From Streptomyces asoensis (lineage in GTDB: Bacteria > Actinomycetota > Actinomycetes > Streptomycetales > Streptomycetaceae): a DNA stretch of 64,000 bases. This document shows, in pieces, positions 1 through 8,484 of this stretch. The DNA lies in contig NZ_CP049838.1 in assembly GCF_013085465.1 (NCBI RefSeq), positions 9,548,001-9,612,000 of the forward strand, in the 5' to 3' direction. Under the pieces are notes generated by a model. The model was given only the letters and a program-made list of their open reading frames with translations. It had not been told where the DNA came from and did no database searches. The translations under genes were made by a program, and so were the position numbers. Positions within the stretch are counted from its first letter, which is position 1; each line of letters opens with the position of its first letter.

Positions 1-1194
1 CCCGGACGCGGCGAGCACGGCGAACTGCCGCCCAACGACTGGCCGTCGCAGTTCGCCGGCCAGACCTGGACCCGGGTCGAGGACGGCGAGTGGTACCTGC
101 ACCTGTTCACCCCCCAGCAGCCCGACCTCAACTGGGCCCACCCGGCGGTCCGCGAGGAGCACGAGGACGTCCTGCGCTTCTGGTTCGAGCGGGGAGTGGC
201 CGGCGTCCGCATCGACTCGGCCGCCCTGCCCGCCAAGGACCCCGACCTGCCGGACTTCGTCGAGGGCCGCGACCCCCACCCGTACATCGACCGCGACGAA
301 CTGCACGAGATCTACCGCTCCTGGCGGAGCGTCGCAGACGCCTACGGCGGCGTCTTCGTCGGGGAGGTCTGGCTGCCGGACGCCGAGCGCTTCGCCCGCT
401 ATCTGCGCCCCGACGAACTGCACACCGCCTTCAACTTCAACTTCCTGGCCTGCCCCTGGGACGCGGACCGGCTGCGCGCGGCGATCGACGACACCCTGGC
501 CGAGCACGCCCCGGTCGGCGCGCCCGCCACCTGGGTGCTGTGCAACCACGACGTGACGCGCACGGTCACCCGCTACGGCCGTGCGGACACCGGATTCGAC
601 TTCGCGACCAAGGAGTACGGCACCCCGACCGACCTGGCGCTCGGCACCCGCCGGGCCCGCGCCGCCGCCCTCCTCACCCTCGCACTGCCCGGCTCGGTCT
701 ACCTCTACCAGGGCGAGGAACTCGGCCTGCCCGAGGCGGACATCCCGCGCGAGCGCATCCAGGACCCGATGCACTTCCGCTCCGGCGGCGCCGACCCCGG
801 CCGCGACGGCTGCCGGGTCCCGCTGCCGTGGACCGCCGACGCCTTGTACGCGGGCTTCGGCTCGCGCACCGAACCCTGGCTGCCGCAACCCGCTGGGTGG
901 TCCGCGTACGCCGCCGACCTCCAGGCCGCCGACCCCGGCTCGATGCTGGTCCTCTACCGCACCGCTCTGCGGCTGCGCCGTACCGAGGCGGGCCTCGGCG
1001 ACGGCCCCCTGGAGTGGCTGCCCGCCCCCGCCGGGGTTCTCGCGTTCCGCCGGGCGCCCGGCCTGGTCTGCGTGGTCAACCTGGCCGCTGCTCCGGCCGC
1101 CCTCCCCGAGCACGATCACGTCCTGCTCGCCAGCGGCCCCCTGGATGCCGCAGGCCGGCTACCGGGCGACACCGCGATCTGGCTGCGCGCATGA
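1..1194 (+). CDS. GH13 alpha-glucosidase / oligo-1,6-glucosidase, 3' part
   Basis: Frame 1 is open from the first base, so the gene begins before the window; 397 C-terminal codons are present, against about 530-560 for the family. The product is a cytoplasmic retaining alpha-glucosidase acting on short malto- or isomalto-oligosaccharides. The conserved family-13 regions are in order: GVRIDSA with the nucleophile Asp, GVFVGEVWL with the acid/base Glu, and NHDVTRT with the transition-state Asp. YLYQGEELGLPE is also typical of the oligo-1,6-glucosidase branch. There is no signal peptide evidence because the N-terminus is missing. A 9-bp-stem inverted repeat follows 16 bases after the stop. Substrate specificity inside GH13 cannot be settled from this part. 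Confidence 0.93.
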   Translation, partial: PGRGEHGELPPNDWPSQFAGQTWTRVEDGEWYLHLFTPQQPDLNWAHPAVREEHEDVLRFWFERGVAGVRIDSAALPAKDPDLPDFVEGRDPHPYIDRDELHEIYRSWRSVADAYGGVFVGEVWLPDAERFARYLRPDELHTAFNFNFLACPWDADRLRAAIDDTLAEHAPVGAPATWVLCNHDVTRTVTRYGRADTGFDFATKEYGTPTDLALGTRRARAAALLTLALPGSVYLYQGEELGLPEADIPRERIQDPMHFRSGGADPGRDGCRVPLPWTADALYAGFGSRTEPWLPQPAGWSAYAADLQAADPGSMLVLYRTALRLRRTEAGLGDGPLEWLPAPAGVLAFRRAPGLVCVVNLAAAPAALPEHDHVLLASGPLDAAGRLPGDTAIWLRA

Positions 1195-1210
1195 GCGACG
1201 CGCACACCGT

Positions 1211-1250
1211 CGCCGGGCCGGGTCGGGGCCTTCCCGCCACCGGCCCGGCG
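1211..1250 (+). terminator. Inverted repeat after the GH13 gene
   Basis: CGCCGGGCC (1211-1219) pairs perfectly with GGCCCGGCG (1242-1250) around a 22-base loop, just after the alpha-glucosidase stop. There is no T-run, as is usual for Streptomyces terminators. The function is inferred from position and stem. Confidence 0.45.
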
Positions 1251-1302
1251 CCGCGGGGCGGTGGACCCGCCGTCGCGCGCGAAGGACCGTGAGGCTGCCG
1301 CG

Positions 1303-1560
1303 ATGATGACGGCGGAGGACGCGCTGTCCGGGTCGGCGCTGCTGCTGCGGCGCGCGGGTGCCGACACCTGGATCGGGGGCGGCTGGGGCATCGACGCCCC
1401 TGGTGGGGGAGCAGACCCGCGAGCACCGGGACCTGGACCTGATGCACCGCCTGGACCAGGAGCCCGACGTGGTGGCCGCACTGGCGGCGGCGGGTTTCAC
1501 CGAGACCCTGGACCGGCGGCCCGTGCGGCTGACGTCGGCGATGTGTCGCCGACTTCGGGC
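1303..1560 (+). pseudogene. Frameshifted aminoglycoside/lincosamide-type nucleotidyltransferase remnant
   Basis: Starting at ATG 1303 the frame encodes a nucleotidyltransferase-fold N-terminus containing WIGGGWGIDA, the glycine-rich motif of the AadD/LinB-like domain. At about 1395 one extra C in a C-run (gcccctgg) breaks the frame. The sequence resumes in frame 2 as LVGEQTREHRDLDL with the acidic HRDLDL motif and then AALAAAGFTETLDRRPVR. After about 1540 no frame resembles the family, so the gene is both shifted and truncated. Homologues are about 160-200 residues and modify small molecules using NTPs. A base-calling error could explain the shift but not the lost C-terminus. Confidence 0.6.
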
Positions 1561-1733
1561 GCCCTGGCACTGCGTGGCGCGCCCCGGCCCCCCAGATCCC
1601 GGCCGGGCACGCCGTCGTCGGGCCCGTCGCCCCCTTTCCGCCGACAGGCTTGCCCCTCCGCAGCCGACGGCCGGCCGGCCCGCTGCCACCGCCTTCGACA
1701 GGCCGCTCTCCGCCCGACGACGTGGCCCGCAGA

Positions 1734-3242
1734 TCAGGACTGGCGGGAGTGCAAGGGATCATGAGCGACCTCGTCCGGACACTTCTCGTGGGGCCGCCGT
1801 GTCCGCCGGTCGCGCCGCCAGTCGACGGTCGCGAGGGCCAGCGACGCTCCCATGCCCGCCAGGGCGGCGACCAGTGCGACGGCGAGGGCGCCGCGGTAGT
1901 CGTCGCCCGCTCCGAGCGCCAGGTAGTACAGGCCAGGCAGGGCCGCGGTGCCCACCGCGGCGCCGAGACGTTGACCGGTCTGGAGGGCGCCGCCCGCCGC
2001 GCCCGCCATCCGCACGGGCACGTCCCGCAGGGTCATGGTGATGTTCGGCGAGACCACGAAGCCGCCGCCGATGCCGCCGAGGAACAGCAGCGGGGCGGCT
2101 GCCCAGGGGGCGATGTCGAGGGGTGCGAAGCGGAGCAGCAGCGCGGCACCGCCCAGGCCGGTGATCACGCCCGTGAGGCCGCACACGGTGAGCAGCCGGC
2201 CGAAACGGTCCACCAGTCTGCCGGCGATGACGGCAGCACTCGCCGATCCGATGGCGAAGGGTGTCACGGCGAGGCCCGACCGCAGCGGCGAGAAGCCGAG
2301 CCCGCGCTGGTAGAAGAGGGCGAAGACCAGCCATACCCCGCTGAAGCCGATGAAGTACAGGGTGCCGACCCCGGCGCCGACGGCATAGCCGCGCACGGTG
2401 CTGAACAGCCGAGGATCGAGCAGTGGCTGGGCGTCACGGGCGACGAGACGGCGCTGCCACCACACGAAGACGCCGAGCAGCGCGGCGCCGAGGAGGAACA
2501 GCCACCACAGGCGGCTCAGCCCGCCTGAGTCCGCCTGGACCAGCGGATACATGAGCGCGAGGACGCCGAGGCCGAGGAGCACGACGCCGGGCACGTCCAC
2601 GTGTCCCCGGCCGGTCGGCCGGGTGCGGGGCAGCAGACGGCGGCCGAGCAGGACGGCGAGAATGCCGATGGGGACGTTGACGTAGAAGATCCAGCGCCAG
2701 CCCTCGGAGCCGGAGGCCAGCGCCAGGATGGCGCCGCCGGTGAGCGGGCCGACGGCCGAGGAGATGCCGACGGTGGCACCGAAGAATCCGAAGGCCCGTC
2801 CGCGCTCGGCGCCGCGGAACATCTGCTGGATGAGCGCGGAGTTCTGCGGAGCCATGAAGCCGGCCGCCAACCCCTGGGCGAGGCGGGCCACCACCAGCCA
2901 GGTGATGTCGGGGGCGGCGCCGCAGGCCGCGCTGAAGATCACGAAGCTGCTCAGGGCCAGCAGGAAGATGCGGCGTCGGTCGAGGGCGTCACCGAGGCGG
3001 CCTGCGGTGACCAGAGCGAGGGCGAAGGTGAGGGCATATCCGGAGACCACCCATTGCACCTGGGCGGCGGAAGCGTGCAGCTCGCGCTGGACGGTGGGCA
3101 GGGCGACCGCCACGATCGTCACGTCCAGCAGGCTCATGAAACCGGCCACCAGAGTGACCCACAGAGCCCGCCACCGGTTCGGGTCCCGCTCGGAATCACT
3201 CTCCTGAGCGAACGGACTTCCGTTCTTCGCCGACGCCGTCAC
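1734..3242 (-). CDS. DHA2-family MFS multidrug exporter (14 TM)
   Basis: A 502-residue proton-driven exporter of the EmrB/QacA type in the cytoplasmic membrane. The N-terminus is a short hydrophilic tail followed by TM1 ending in SLLDVTIVAVALP, the DHA2 motif D1. QWVVSGYALTFA and GRLGDALDRRRIF (motif A of the MFS loop 2-3) follow, then motif C-like GPLTGGAIL. The length fits the 14-TM family (450-550). It starts at GTG 3242 with AGGAGG four to five bases upstream. Three 9-bp direct repeats lie 62 bases upstream. The 3' end overlaps degraded sequence of the preceding pseudogene. The substrate is unknown; antibiotic or dye efflux is the family role. Confidence 0.92.
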   Translation of the reverse strand: MTASAKNGSPFAQESDSERDPNRWRALWVTLVAGFMSLLDVTIVAVALPTVQRELHASAAQVQWVVSGYALTFALALVTAGRLGDALDRRRIFLLALSSFVIFSAACGAAPDITWLVVARLAQGLAAGFMAPQNSALIQQMFRGAERGRAFGFFGATVGISSAVGPLTGGAILALASGSEGWRWIFYVNVPIGILAVLLGRRLLPRTRPTGRGHVDVPGVVLLGLGVLALMYPLVQADSGGLSRLWWLFLLGAALLGVFVWWQRRLVARDAQPLLDPRLFSTVRGYAVGAGVGTLYFIGFSGVWLVFALFYQRGLGFSPLRSGLAVTPFAIGSASAAVIAGRLVDRFGRLLTVCGLTGVITGLGGAALLLRFAPLDIAPWAAAPLLFLGGIGGGFVVSPNITMTLRDVPVRMAGAAGGALQTGQRLGAAVGTAALPGLYYLALGAGDDYRGALAVALVAALAGMGASLALATVDWRRDRRTRRPHEKCPDEVAHDPLHSRQS

Positions 3243-3303
3243 AGGGCCTCCTCTTGCCGGGCCGCGTCCGAGAACACCTGGTCACGCTGTGAAGGCGCGC
3301 CGC

Positions 3304-3330
3304 TGTGCCCCCTGTGCCCCCTGTACCCCC
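3304..3330. repeat. Three tandem 9-bp repeats upstream of the MFS gene
   Basis: The minus strand reads GGGGG(T/C)ACA three times without gaps (units 3304-3312, 3313-3321, 3322-3330). They lie in the only intergenic space upstream of the exporter gene, so they could be operator half-sites or a slipped repeat. Confidence 0.6.
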
Positions 3331-3372
3331 TGCGCCGAAATGACCGACACCGTCCTCATGGTGCGCGAAGCC

Positions 3373-3720
3373 TCAGCGGTGGCTCAGCACGTTGACCACG
3401 CGGCCATTGGGGTCGCGCACGAAGAACCGCCGTACTCCCCACTCCTCGTCCCGTAGGGGGTGAACGATCTCCGCGCCACTGTCCCGCATCAGCGCGTAGG
3501 CCGCGTCGACGTCGTCGACTTCGACGCTCATGTCGGGGGTGACGGGGGCGGCTTTGTCGCTGCTCATGATGCTGACCTGCGCCGCCGGAGTGGACGGCGA
3601 GGCAAGCGTCGTGATCCAGCCCAGATTCATGACTTCCTCGAAGCCCAGCAGGCCATAGAACTCACGGCTCTCCTGTACAGCCTCCGACTGGATGACGGGC
3701 ATGACACGGCGAACGGCCAT
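3373..3720 (-). CDS. VOC (glyoxalase/bleomycin-resistance fold) protein
   Basis: A 115-residue single-domain vicinal-oxygen-chelate protein. The start ATG 3720 (MAVRRVMPVI) is preceded by GGAG; longer in-frame starts only add low-complexity shadow sequence. Features are REFYGLLGFEEV, the beta-alpha-beta core, MSVEVDDVDAAYA, and the C-terminal RRFFVRDPNGRVVNVLSH typical of the second betaalphabetabetabeta module. Such proteins bind a divalent metal or a small ligand, and act as dimers in lyase, dioxygenase or antibiotic-sequestering roles. No ligand can be assigned. The gene stands alone between the exporter and a secreted-protein gene on the same strand. Confidence 0.85.
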   Translation of the reverse strand: MAVRRVMPVIQSEAVQESREFYGLLGFEEVMNLGWITTLASPSTPAAQVSIMSSDKAAPVTPDMSVEVDDVDAAYALMRDSGAEIVHPLRDEEWGVRRFFVRDPNGRVVNVLSHR

Positions 3721-3833
3721 CGACGACTCCACATGAGAACGGACACGGATCCCGGACTGTTCAGGGGTACTACGTCCCTCCCGCCGCCGCATGCGCTCCT
3801 GGCAATGGAGGGCAACTGGCGGTCGGCCCCTTT

Positions 3834-4100
3834 TCAGCTGTTGTCGTTGTCCTTGAGGATCCAGCCCGAGACGTCGAGCGTGGCGGTGCCCTTGTTGTAG
3901 AGCTCGATCGAGTCGTTGACGTCGCCGGTGGTCACGACCTCGTTGACGCGGATGTCGTCGGCGGCTGCGGCGTGGGCGGCAGGGACGCCGGTCAGGGCAC
4001 CGACAGTGAGCAGCGGTCCGGCGACGAGGAACCGGGTAAGACCACGGCGCCGACGGCGGGCGATCGATGCAGTCACGAGGTTCCATCCCGAAGTTGTCAT
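3834..4100 (-). CDS. Secreted lamin-tail-domain protein, truncated
   Basis: An 88-residue ORF starting at ATG 4100. It has an arginine-rich n-region (ARRRRRG), a hydrophobic stretch and a cleavage-like AAHA site, so it should be exported. The mature part begins as a lamin-tail domain: IRVNEVVTTG, then DSIELYNKGTATLDVSGWILKD. It stops at DNDNS after about 45 domain residues, whereas lamin-tail domains need about 90-110. It is therefore likely the 5' remnant of a larger secreted protein (often with an esterase or nuclease domain). No continuation was found downstream. Confidence 0.6.
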   Translation of the reverse strand: MTTSGWNLVTASIARRRRRGLTRFLVAGPLLTVGALTGVPAAHAAAADDIRVNEVVTTGDVNDSIELYNKGTATLDVSGWILKDNDNS

Positions 4101-4286
4101 GGGCAAGGCGGCATGACGGTCCCTGCGCAGGCCGAACAGCACTCCTCCGTGGAGTCGGACGGCCGGTGAACGACGGGCGAAGCTTGCGCGCCCGCCCCGG
4201 TGCGGGCGAGGCCCGCTACGGCTCACGCACTTGGCGGCCGCACCCCCACCGGCGGGGCCACGCCCGGTGGAGGTGCGGGTGGGTGC

Positions 4287-4907
4287 TCAGCCGCAGGAGC
4301 CGGTGAAGATGTCCAGCTGGTCGCTGCCGCTGCTCGCCACCACGAGGTCCTGCGTGCCGTCGGACGTCAGATCGGCCGCCGTCGCCTCGTAGGCGCCGTC
4401 CGCCGCCAGCTCGCTCGGTCCGGTCAGCTCACCGCCCGACGTGCCCTGGAAGACGGAGACGGAGTCGGGCGACGCTGGTGTACTCCGTGACGTCGCCGAG
4501 TCGGCGGTGGCGATGTCCGGGTTGCCGTCGGCGTCGAAGTCGGCGATGACGGACTGGTACGGCTTGTCGCCCACCGCGTACGTGGTGGCCGTGCCGAAGG
4601 TGCCGTCACCGTTGCCGAGCAGTACGGACAGCGAGTCGGCGTCGTTGTCGGCCGCGACGACGTCCGTGTTCCCGTCGCCGTCGAGGTCGCCGGCCACCAC
4701 GTGCCGGGGGTTGTCGCCGACCGCCGCGGGGCTGTCCGACCGGGTGAAGACGACGCCGGACGAACAGTCGGCGGCCTTCGCCGCGAGTGGCGCGGTCGCC
4801 GAGGCCAGCGCCGCGACGCTCGCGCCGAAGGCTAAGGCGCCGACCGTGCCGAGCACCAGGATGCGGCGGGACCTGCGTTTCTTCGGCCGCCCGGAGCGGG
4901 CTCTCAA
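4287..4907 (-). CDS. Secreted FG-GAP/VCBS repeat protein
   Basis: A 206-residue exported protein. A basic n-region with RPKKRRSRR and a hydrophobic core precede a mature region of short beta-propeller repeats carrying calcium-binding-like loops DLDGDGNTD, DFDADGNPD and DLTSDGTQD. The C-terminus has a Cys pair candidate (CSSG near residue 48 and SCG at the end). The start is odd: an in-frame TAG sits immediately before TTG 4907, so TTG is the only start keeping the signal peptide. Its Shine-Dalgarno sequence is poor, and an ATG 12 bases upstream is out of frame. The protein is shorter than full seven-bladed propellers, so it may be degraded. Surface or adhesion role is family inference only. 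Confidence 0.65.
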   Translation of the reverse strand: MRARSGRPKKRRSRRILVLGTVGALAFGASVAALASATAPLAAKAADCSSGVVFTRSDSPAAVGDNPRHVVAGDLDGDGNTDVVAADNDADSLSVLLGNGDGTFGTATTYAVGDKPYQSVIADFDADGNPDIATADSATSRSTPASPDSVSVFQGTSGGELTGPSELAADGAYEATAADLTSDGTQDLVVASSGSDQLDIFTGSCG

Positions 4908-4924
4908 CTACCTGAGCGCATTGC

Positions 4925-6205
4925 TCAAGCGGGCTGCGGGGTGAGGCGTTTGTGGCCCCTGCGGTCGTAGTACGTGGTCATCGCGAAGCCGAAGAGGAGA
5001 CCGATGGCCGCGCCGATGGCGATCATGGTCCAGGCACGGGTGAGTCCGGCGTCGCCGCGTGCGTCGAAGTAGAGGATGGCGCGGACGCCGTCGCTGAGCT
5101 GGCGCATGGGCTCGAAGTGGGACAGGAAGCGGTAGAAGTCGGGGACGGCCTGGAGCGGAACGGTGGCGCCTGACGAGGGCAGGCCGAGCACGATGAACAC
5201 GAACATGGACACCAGCTGGCCGATCCCGCCGAAGGCCGCGTTGATGGCCTGGACGCCGAGGCCGACCGCGAGGGCCGCGCAGTAGGAGTAGATCCACAGC
5301 AGTGGGATGTGGGTGGCGTCCATCCCGAGGGCGCTGACGCAGGCGAGCAGTACGAGGGACACGCTGAGGACCGTGATGCCGGCCGTCATGGCCATCTTCA
5401 GCAGCAACGTCTGGGAGCGGCTGATCGGCACCGTGGGCAGCCGGGTGTGCCAGGGGCCGATCTCGTTGTCCGCGTAACCGAGAGCGGTGTCCACGCCGTT
5501 GCTGATGACGTTGCCGCCCATGAAGCCGGCCAGCACGAGCAGCAGGGTGTAGTAGAAGGCGCTCAGACCGAGGCCGCTGTTGGCGCCCAGGGGGTGGCCG
5601 ACCTGGGTGACGACGTTCACCGGGTCGGCGAGCAGCAGCTTGGCCGTGGAGTTCGCTCCCGAGGCGGCGGCCGTCAGCTGTTTGCCGATGTTGTGGGAGG
5701 CCTGTTGGGCCGCCGTAGTGGTGATCTTGCTCGCGAGGGAGGAACCGAGGCTGCCCTTGGCGGGGTTGGTCAGCACGGTCATCGTGGGTCGCGCGGTCGC
5801 GTTCGCGCTGGTGAGTGCGGCGACGGAGTCGGTGAAGTCCGCGGGGATGACCAGGGCGCCGTAGACCTTGCCCGAGTTCAGCTCGTCCTGGGCCTGGGCC
5901 GGGGTCAGCTGCCGCCAGTCGGCCGTGTCGCTCGAGGTGTCCGAGGTGATGGCCGCGGCCACCTGGGTGCCGAGGTTCTGTTTCTGCCCGGTCGGCGGCT
6001 TGCCGGTGTCGCTGTTGACGAGTGCGATCGGCAGGTCGTGCAGGTCGCGCTGCGGGTTGACGATGCCGCCCATGTACAGCAGCGACAGCAGCAGGGCGAG
6101 CAGTCCGGTGAGGATCGTGGGCACCAGCCACAGCTTGGGGCGGCGCAGGAGCGTGGCGGCGTGTACTTGCGGGCCGGTGTCGGGGGCCGTGCCGTCGGCG
6201 GTCAT
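4925..6205 (-). CDS. DUF3533 (YhgE/Pip-like, ABC-2 permease fold) membrane protein
   Basis: A 426-residue membrane protein. After a 25-residue cytoplasmic tail comes TM1 (LVPTILTGLLALLLSLLYMG), then a large extracellular domain of about 200 residues containing NPQRDLHDLPIALVNSDTG, the hallmark of the YhgE/DUF3533 family. Five or so clustered TM segments complete the protein, including FYYTLLLVLAGFMGGNVIS. ATG 6205 is preceded by GGAGAA; the frame extends upstream without a better start. Relatives include phage-infection proteins and type VII-associated transporters. The transported molecule is unknown. The FG-GAP gene follows after only 17 bases on the same strand. Confidence 0.82.
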   Translation of the reverse strand: MTADGTAPDTGPQVHAATLLRRPKLWLVPTILTGLLALLLSLLYMGGIVNPQRDLHDLPIALVNSDTGKPPTGQKQNLGTQVAAAITSDTSSDTADWRQLTPAQAQDELNSGKVYGALVIPADFTDSVAALTSANATARPTMTVLTNPAKGSLGSSLASKITTTAAQQASHNIGKQLTAAASGANSTAKLLLADPVNVVTQVGHPLGANSGLGLSAFYYTLLLVLAGFMGGNVISNGVDTALGYADNEIGPWHTRLPTVPISRSQTLLLKMAMTAGITVLSVSLVLLACVSALGMDATHIPLLWIYSYCAALAVGLGVQAINAAFGGIGQLVSMFVFIVLGLPSSGATVPLQAVPDFYRFLSHFEPMRQLSDGVRAILYFDARGDAGLTRAWTMIAIGAAIGLLFGFAMTTYYDRRGHKRLTPQPA

Positions 6206-6412
6206 GGTTCTCCGTCGTGTTGTGAAACCTGGCGGGTGGGTGTCCGCGTCGGGACCGGCCGCCGTGGGCTGCCGGCCGGGATGAGAAGGTACGGCGAGTC
6301 GTCCCAAGTCTCGCCGTCCCTCGGCCCGGGGGAGTGCAGACAGACTGTTCGGGAGCGGGGCACCAGCCGGATGGGGTCACCCTTCCTCTCCCGCCGTTCG
6401 ACGCTCTCCTCG

Positions 6413-7198
6413 TTACGCGCTCGCCCGCGCCTTCTCGTAGAGGACGGGGTCGTGGGCGTTGACGATCGTGAGGTCGGGGTCGTCCTGCCGGTACAGCTCG
6501 GCCAGGCGGGCGTGGTTGTCGCGGACCTGCTTCCCGTCGTACGCGATGAAGGTTTCCATCCCGCGCAGGGACGCCGGAATCGCGGAACGGTCGCCCAGGG
6601 TGCCGTGGTGGTAGAAGGCGTCACCGGCGTGCAGGAGCCAGCGTGTGCCGGCGTCGACCGCCACGGCGGCGTGGCCGCGGGTGTGGCCCGGGAGGGCGAT
6701 CAGGACGATGCCGGGAGCGATCATGTCGAGTTCCCGGGCCGCGGCGAACCCGCGCCATCTGTCGCCGTCGGGGCGGTGCTCGACGAGGTTCGGGCCGTGC
6801 GCCCACTGCAACGGCCGGTAGCGGATCCGCTCGCGCCAGGAGGGGGAGTGAACGGTTCCGCGCGCCTCGTCCGCCGTCAGGTGGACCTGGGCGTCGGGGA
6901 AGTCGGAGAGGCCGCCGATGTGGTCGACGTCGAAGTGGGTGACAACGATATGGCGGACGTCGTCCCGGCGGAACCCGAGTCTCTCGACCTGCCGGACGGC
7001 CGTCTCGTCGGGGGCGAACACCGGCCGCACGAGGTGCCGCACAGGTCCGACGCGCCGCTTGGGGTCGGCGATGTCACCGAGCCCGTAGCCGGAGTCGACG
7101 AGCACCAGGCCGTTCGCCGTCTCGATCAGCAGGACGTGGCAGACGAGCCGGGAGCCGGGCGGATGCATGGTGCCGCAGTTGAGGTGGTGGACCTTCAT
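6413..7198 (-). CDS. MBL-fold hydrolase, AHL-lactonase-like
   Basis: A 261-residue cytoplasmic metallo-beta-lactamase-fold enzyme starting at ATG 7198 ([15 protein letters not shown]). The N-terminus is that of the N-acyl-homoserine-lactonase branch. The metal motif reads [10 protein letters not shown]: the second His of HxHxDH is replaced by Asp, a variant often seen in actinobacterial relatives. [17 protein letters not shown] and a late VNAHDP supply further metal ligands. A dinuclear zinc site and hydrolysis of a lactone or ester are family inference; quorum quenching is not shown. The next gene downstream on the same strand is the DUF3533 gene, 207 bases away. Confidence 0.85.
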   Translation of the reverse strand: MKVHHLNCGTMHPPGSRLVCHVLLIETANGLVLVDSGYGLGDIADPKRRVGPVRHLVRPVFAPDETAVRQVERLGFRRDDVRHIVVTHFDVDHIGGLSDFPDAQVHLTADEARGTVHSPSWRERIRYRPLQWAHGPNLVEHRPDGDRWRGFAAARELDMIAPGIVLIALPGHTRGHAAVAVDAGTRWLLHAGDAFYHHGTLGDRSAIPASLRGMETFIAYDGKQVRDNHARLAELYRQDDPDLTIVNAHDPVLYEKARASA

Positions 7199-7283
7199 AC
7201 AGGGCGTCCTCGGAGGGCTGAGGGAGGGGTTGAGTTTGTCACACTTGCTTACCCCGGCGAGTCGAGCCACCAGAGCGTCCGGG

Positions 7284-8243
7284 TCAGGACGGCCACGGGT
7301 CGGCTCGTCGACCCACCACGGGCAGGGCCAGGGCGACCCCCGTGCGTTCGGCCTTGCGGGACAGGAAGCTCATGGTGGCGGTGAAGTCGTCGAAGAAGGC
7401 GGGGAAGGGCCGCAGCGGCCGGTCGAGGGGGCGGGTGAAGTCGTCCCAGTGAACGGGCACGACGCGCCGGGCACCCGTCGCCGTGACCAACCGGTCCCAG
7501 TACTCCTCTCGGAACGCCTCGTCCTGCTTGCCGAGCGCGCCGATCCCCAGGTACACGGTGTCGGCGCGGCGGCCGTCGAGAGCGCCGGGCAGGCTGTGGG
7601 CGCTGGCGTGGACGAGGAGTTCGCGTTCGCCGTGCCGGATGTGCAGGGTGTAGCAGTCGCCGGTCCGGTAGGCCGTGGCGCGGGCCGGAGGACTCAGGGG
7701 GCGGTCGATCCGGCCGGGGGCCAGATCACCGGGGCTGTGCCGGGCGGGCAGGGCGGTGAGTGTGAAGCGCCCGATCGTGAACGGCTCGCCGGTGACGACC
7801 AGTTGGAAACTGTCGTCGGGGAAGCCGTGCCCGGCGGCGATGTTGCGGGTCGAGGCGGAGCCGATGAGACGGGCGCCGGTGGCCGCGGCCACCTCGGGGG
7901 CGTCCAGGGCATGGTCGTAGTGCGAGTGGACGACGAACACCGCGTCGAGGCGATCGATACCGGCCCGGCGCAGGGCCGCGGTGATGCGAGCGCGGTCCGG
8001 TCGCACCCGGCCGAAACGCACGCGCAGCAGTCCGGGACGGCTGAAGAACCCGTCGGTGAGGATCGCCGTGTCACCGTCGTCGATCAGGATCGTGGACACG
8101 CCGAGGAACACGGTGTGCGGCGCCCCGGGCCGGAGCGGCGCCGGTGGCTCGTACAGGTGCGCCCAGGGGGCGAGGCCGGGCGCCCGAAACCCCCGCAGCA
8201 TGGCTGCCACCCCCGGGCCACGGCCTTCGGCGCCGACATCCAT
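7284..8243 (-). CDS. MBL-fold metal-dependent hydrolase (UlaG/N-acyl-PE-PLD-like)
   Basis: A 319-residue second MBL-fold protein, unrelated in detail to its downstream neighbour. The classic HSHYDH motif sits near residue 110, followed by ARHSPGD, a [13 protein letters not shown] segment and a C-terminal [12 protein letters not shown] typical of the UlaG-like beta-lactamase_2 branch. ATG 8243 is preceded by GGGAGAGG; the frame is open further upstream but with no convincing start. There is no signal peptide. The 85-base gap to the next MBL gene on the same strand could allow co-transcription. The substrate is unknown. Confidence 0.85.
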   Translation of the reverse strand: MDVGAEGRGPGVAAMLRGFRAPGLAPWAHLYEPPAPLRPGAPHTVFLGVSTILIDDGDTAILTDGFFSRPGLLRVRFGRVRPDRARITAALRRAGIDRLDAVFVVHSHYDHALDAPEVAAATGARLIGSASTRNIAAGHGFPDDSFQLVVTGEPFTIGRFTLTALPARHSPGDLAPGRIDRPLSPPARATAYRTGDCYTLHIRHGERELLVHASAHSLPGALDGRRADTVYLGIGALGKQDEAFREEYWDRLVTATGARRVVPVHWDDFTRPLDRPLRPFPAFFDDFTATMSFLSRKAERTGVALALPVVGRRADPWPS

Positions 8244-8484
8244 GCCTCTCCCTCGCCTTCCTCGCTCAAGTGACCGGGCGAACAATGTAGATGACGAACC
8301 ATCATTAGGGTCAGTACTCACCGTGGCCGATGATCTGCTCGATCGCCTCTGTGAACTCCTCGCCTGCGGCCGTCGCGCGATGCTCTCGCCCGGGAGCCTC
8401 TGGTCCGGAGCGGTGGCCCCGGGGCGCACGACGGCCGTGGCTGTCCGGGCCGGCGCCGGACAGCCACGGAACCCGCGACCCCTG

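Noticed and set aside
90..1292. Long arginine/proline-rich plus-strand ORF over the GH13 gene
   Set aside because: Out-of-frame shadow of the glucosidase; frame 1 carries all GH13 motifs.
4908..6380. 490-codon minus-strand ORF
   Set aside because: Arg/His/Pro-rich alternate frame of the DUF3533 gene on the same strand.
5309..7384. 691-codon plus-strand ORF
   Set aside because: Antisense to the DUF3533 and MBL genes; glycine/valine-rich composition typical of GC-rich antisense frames, with no domain.
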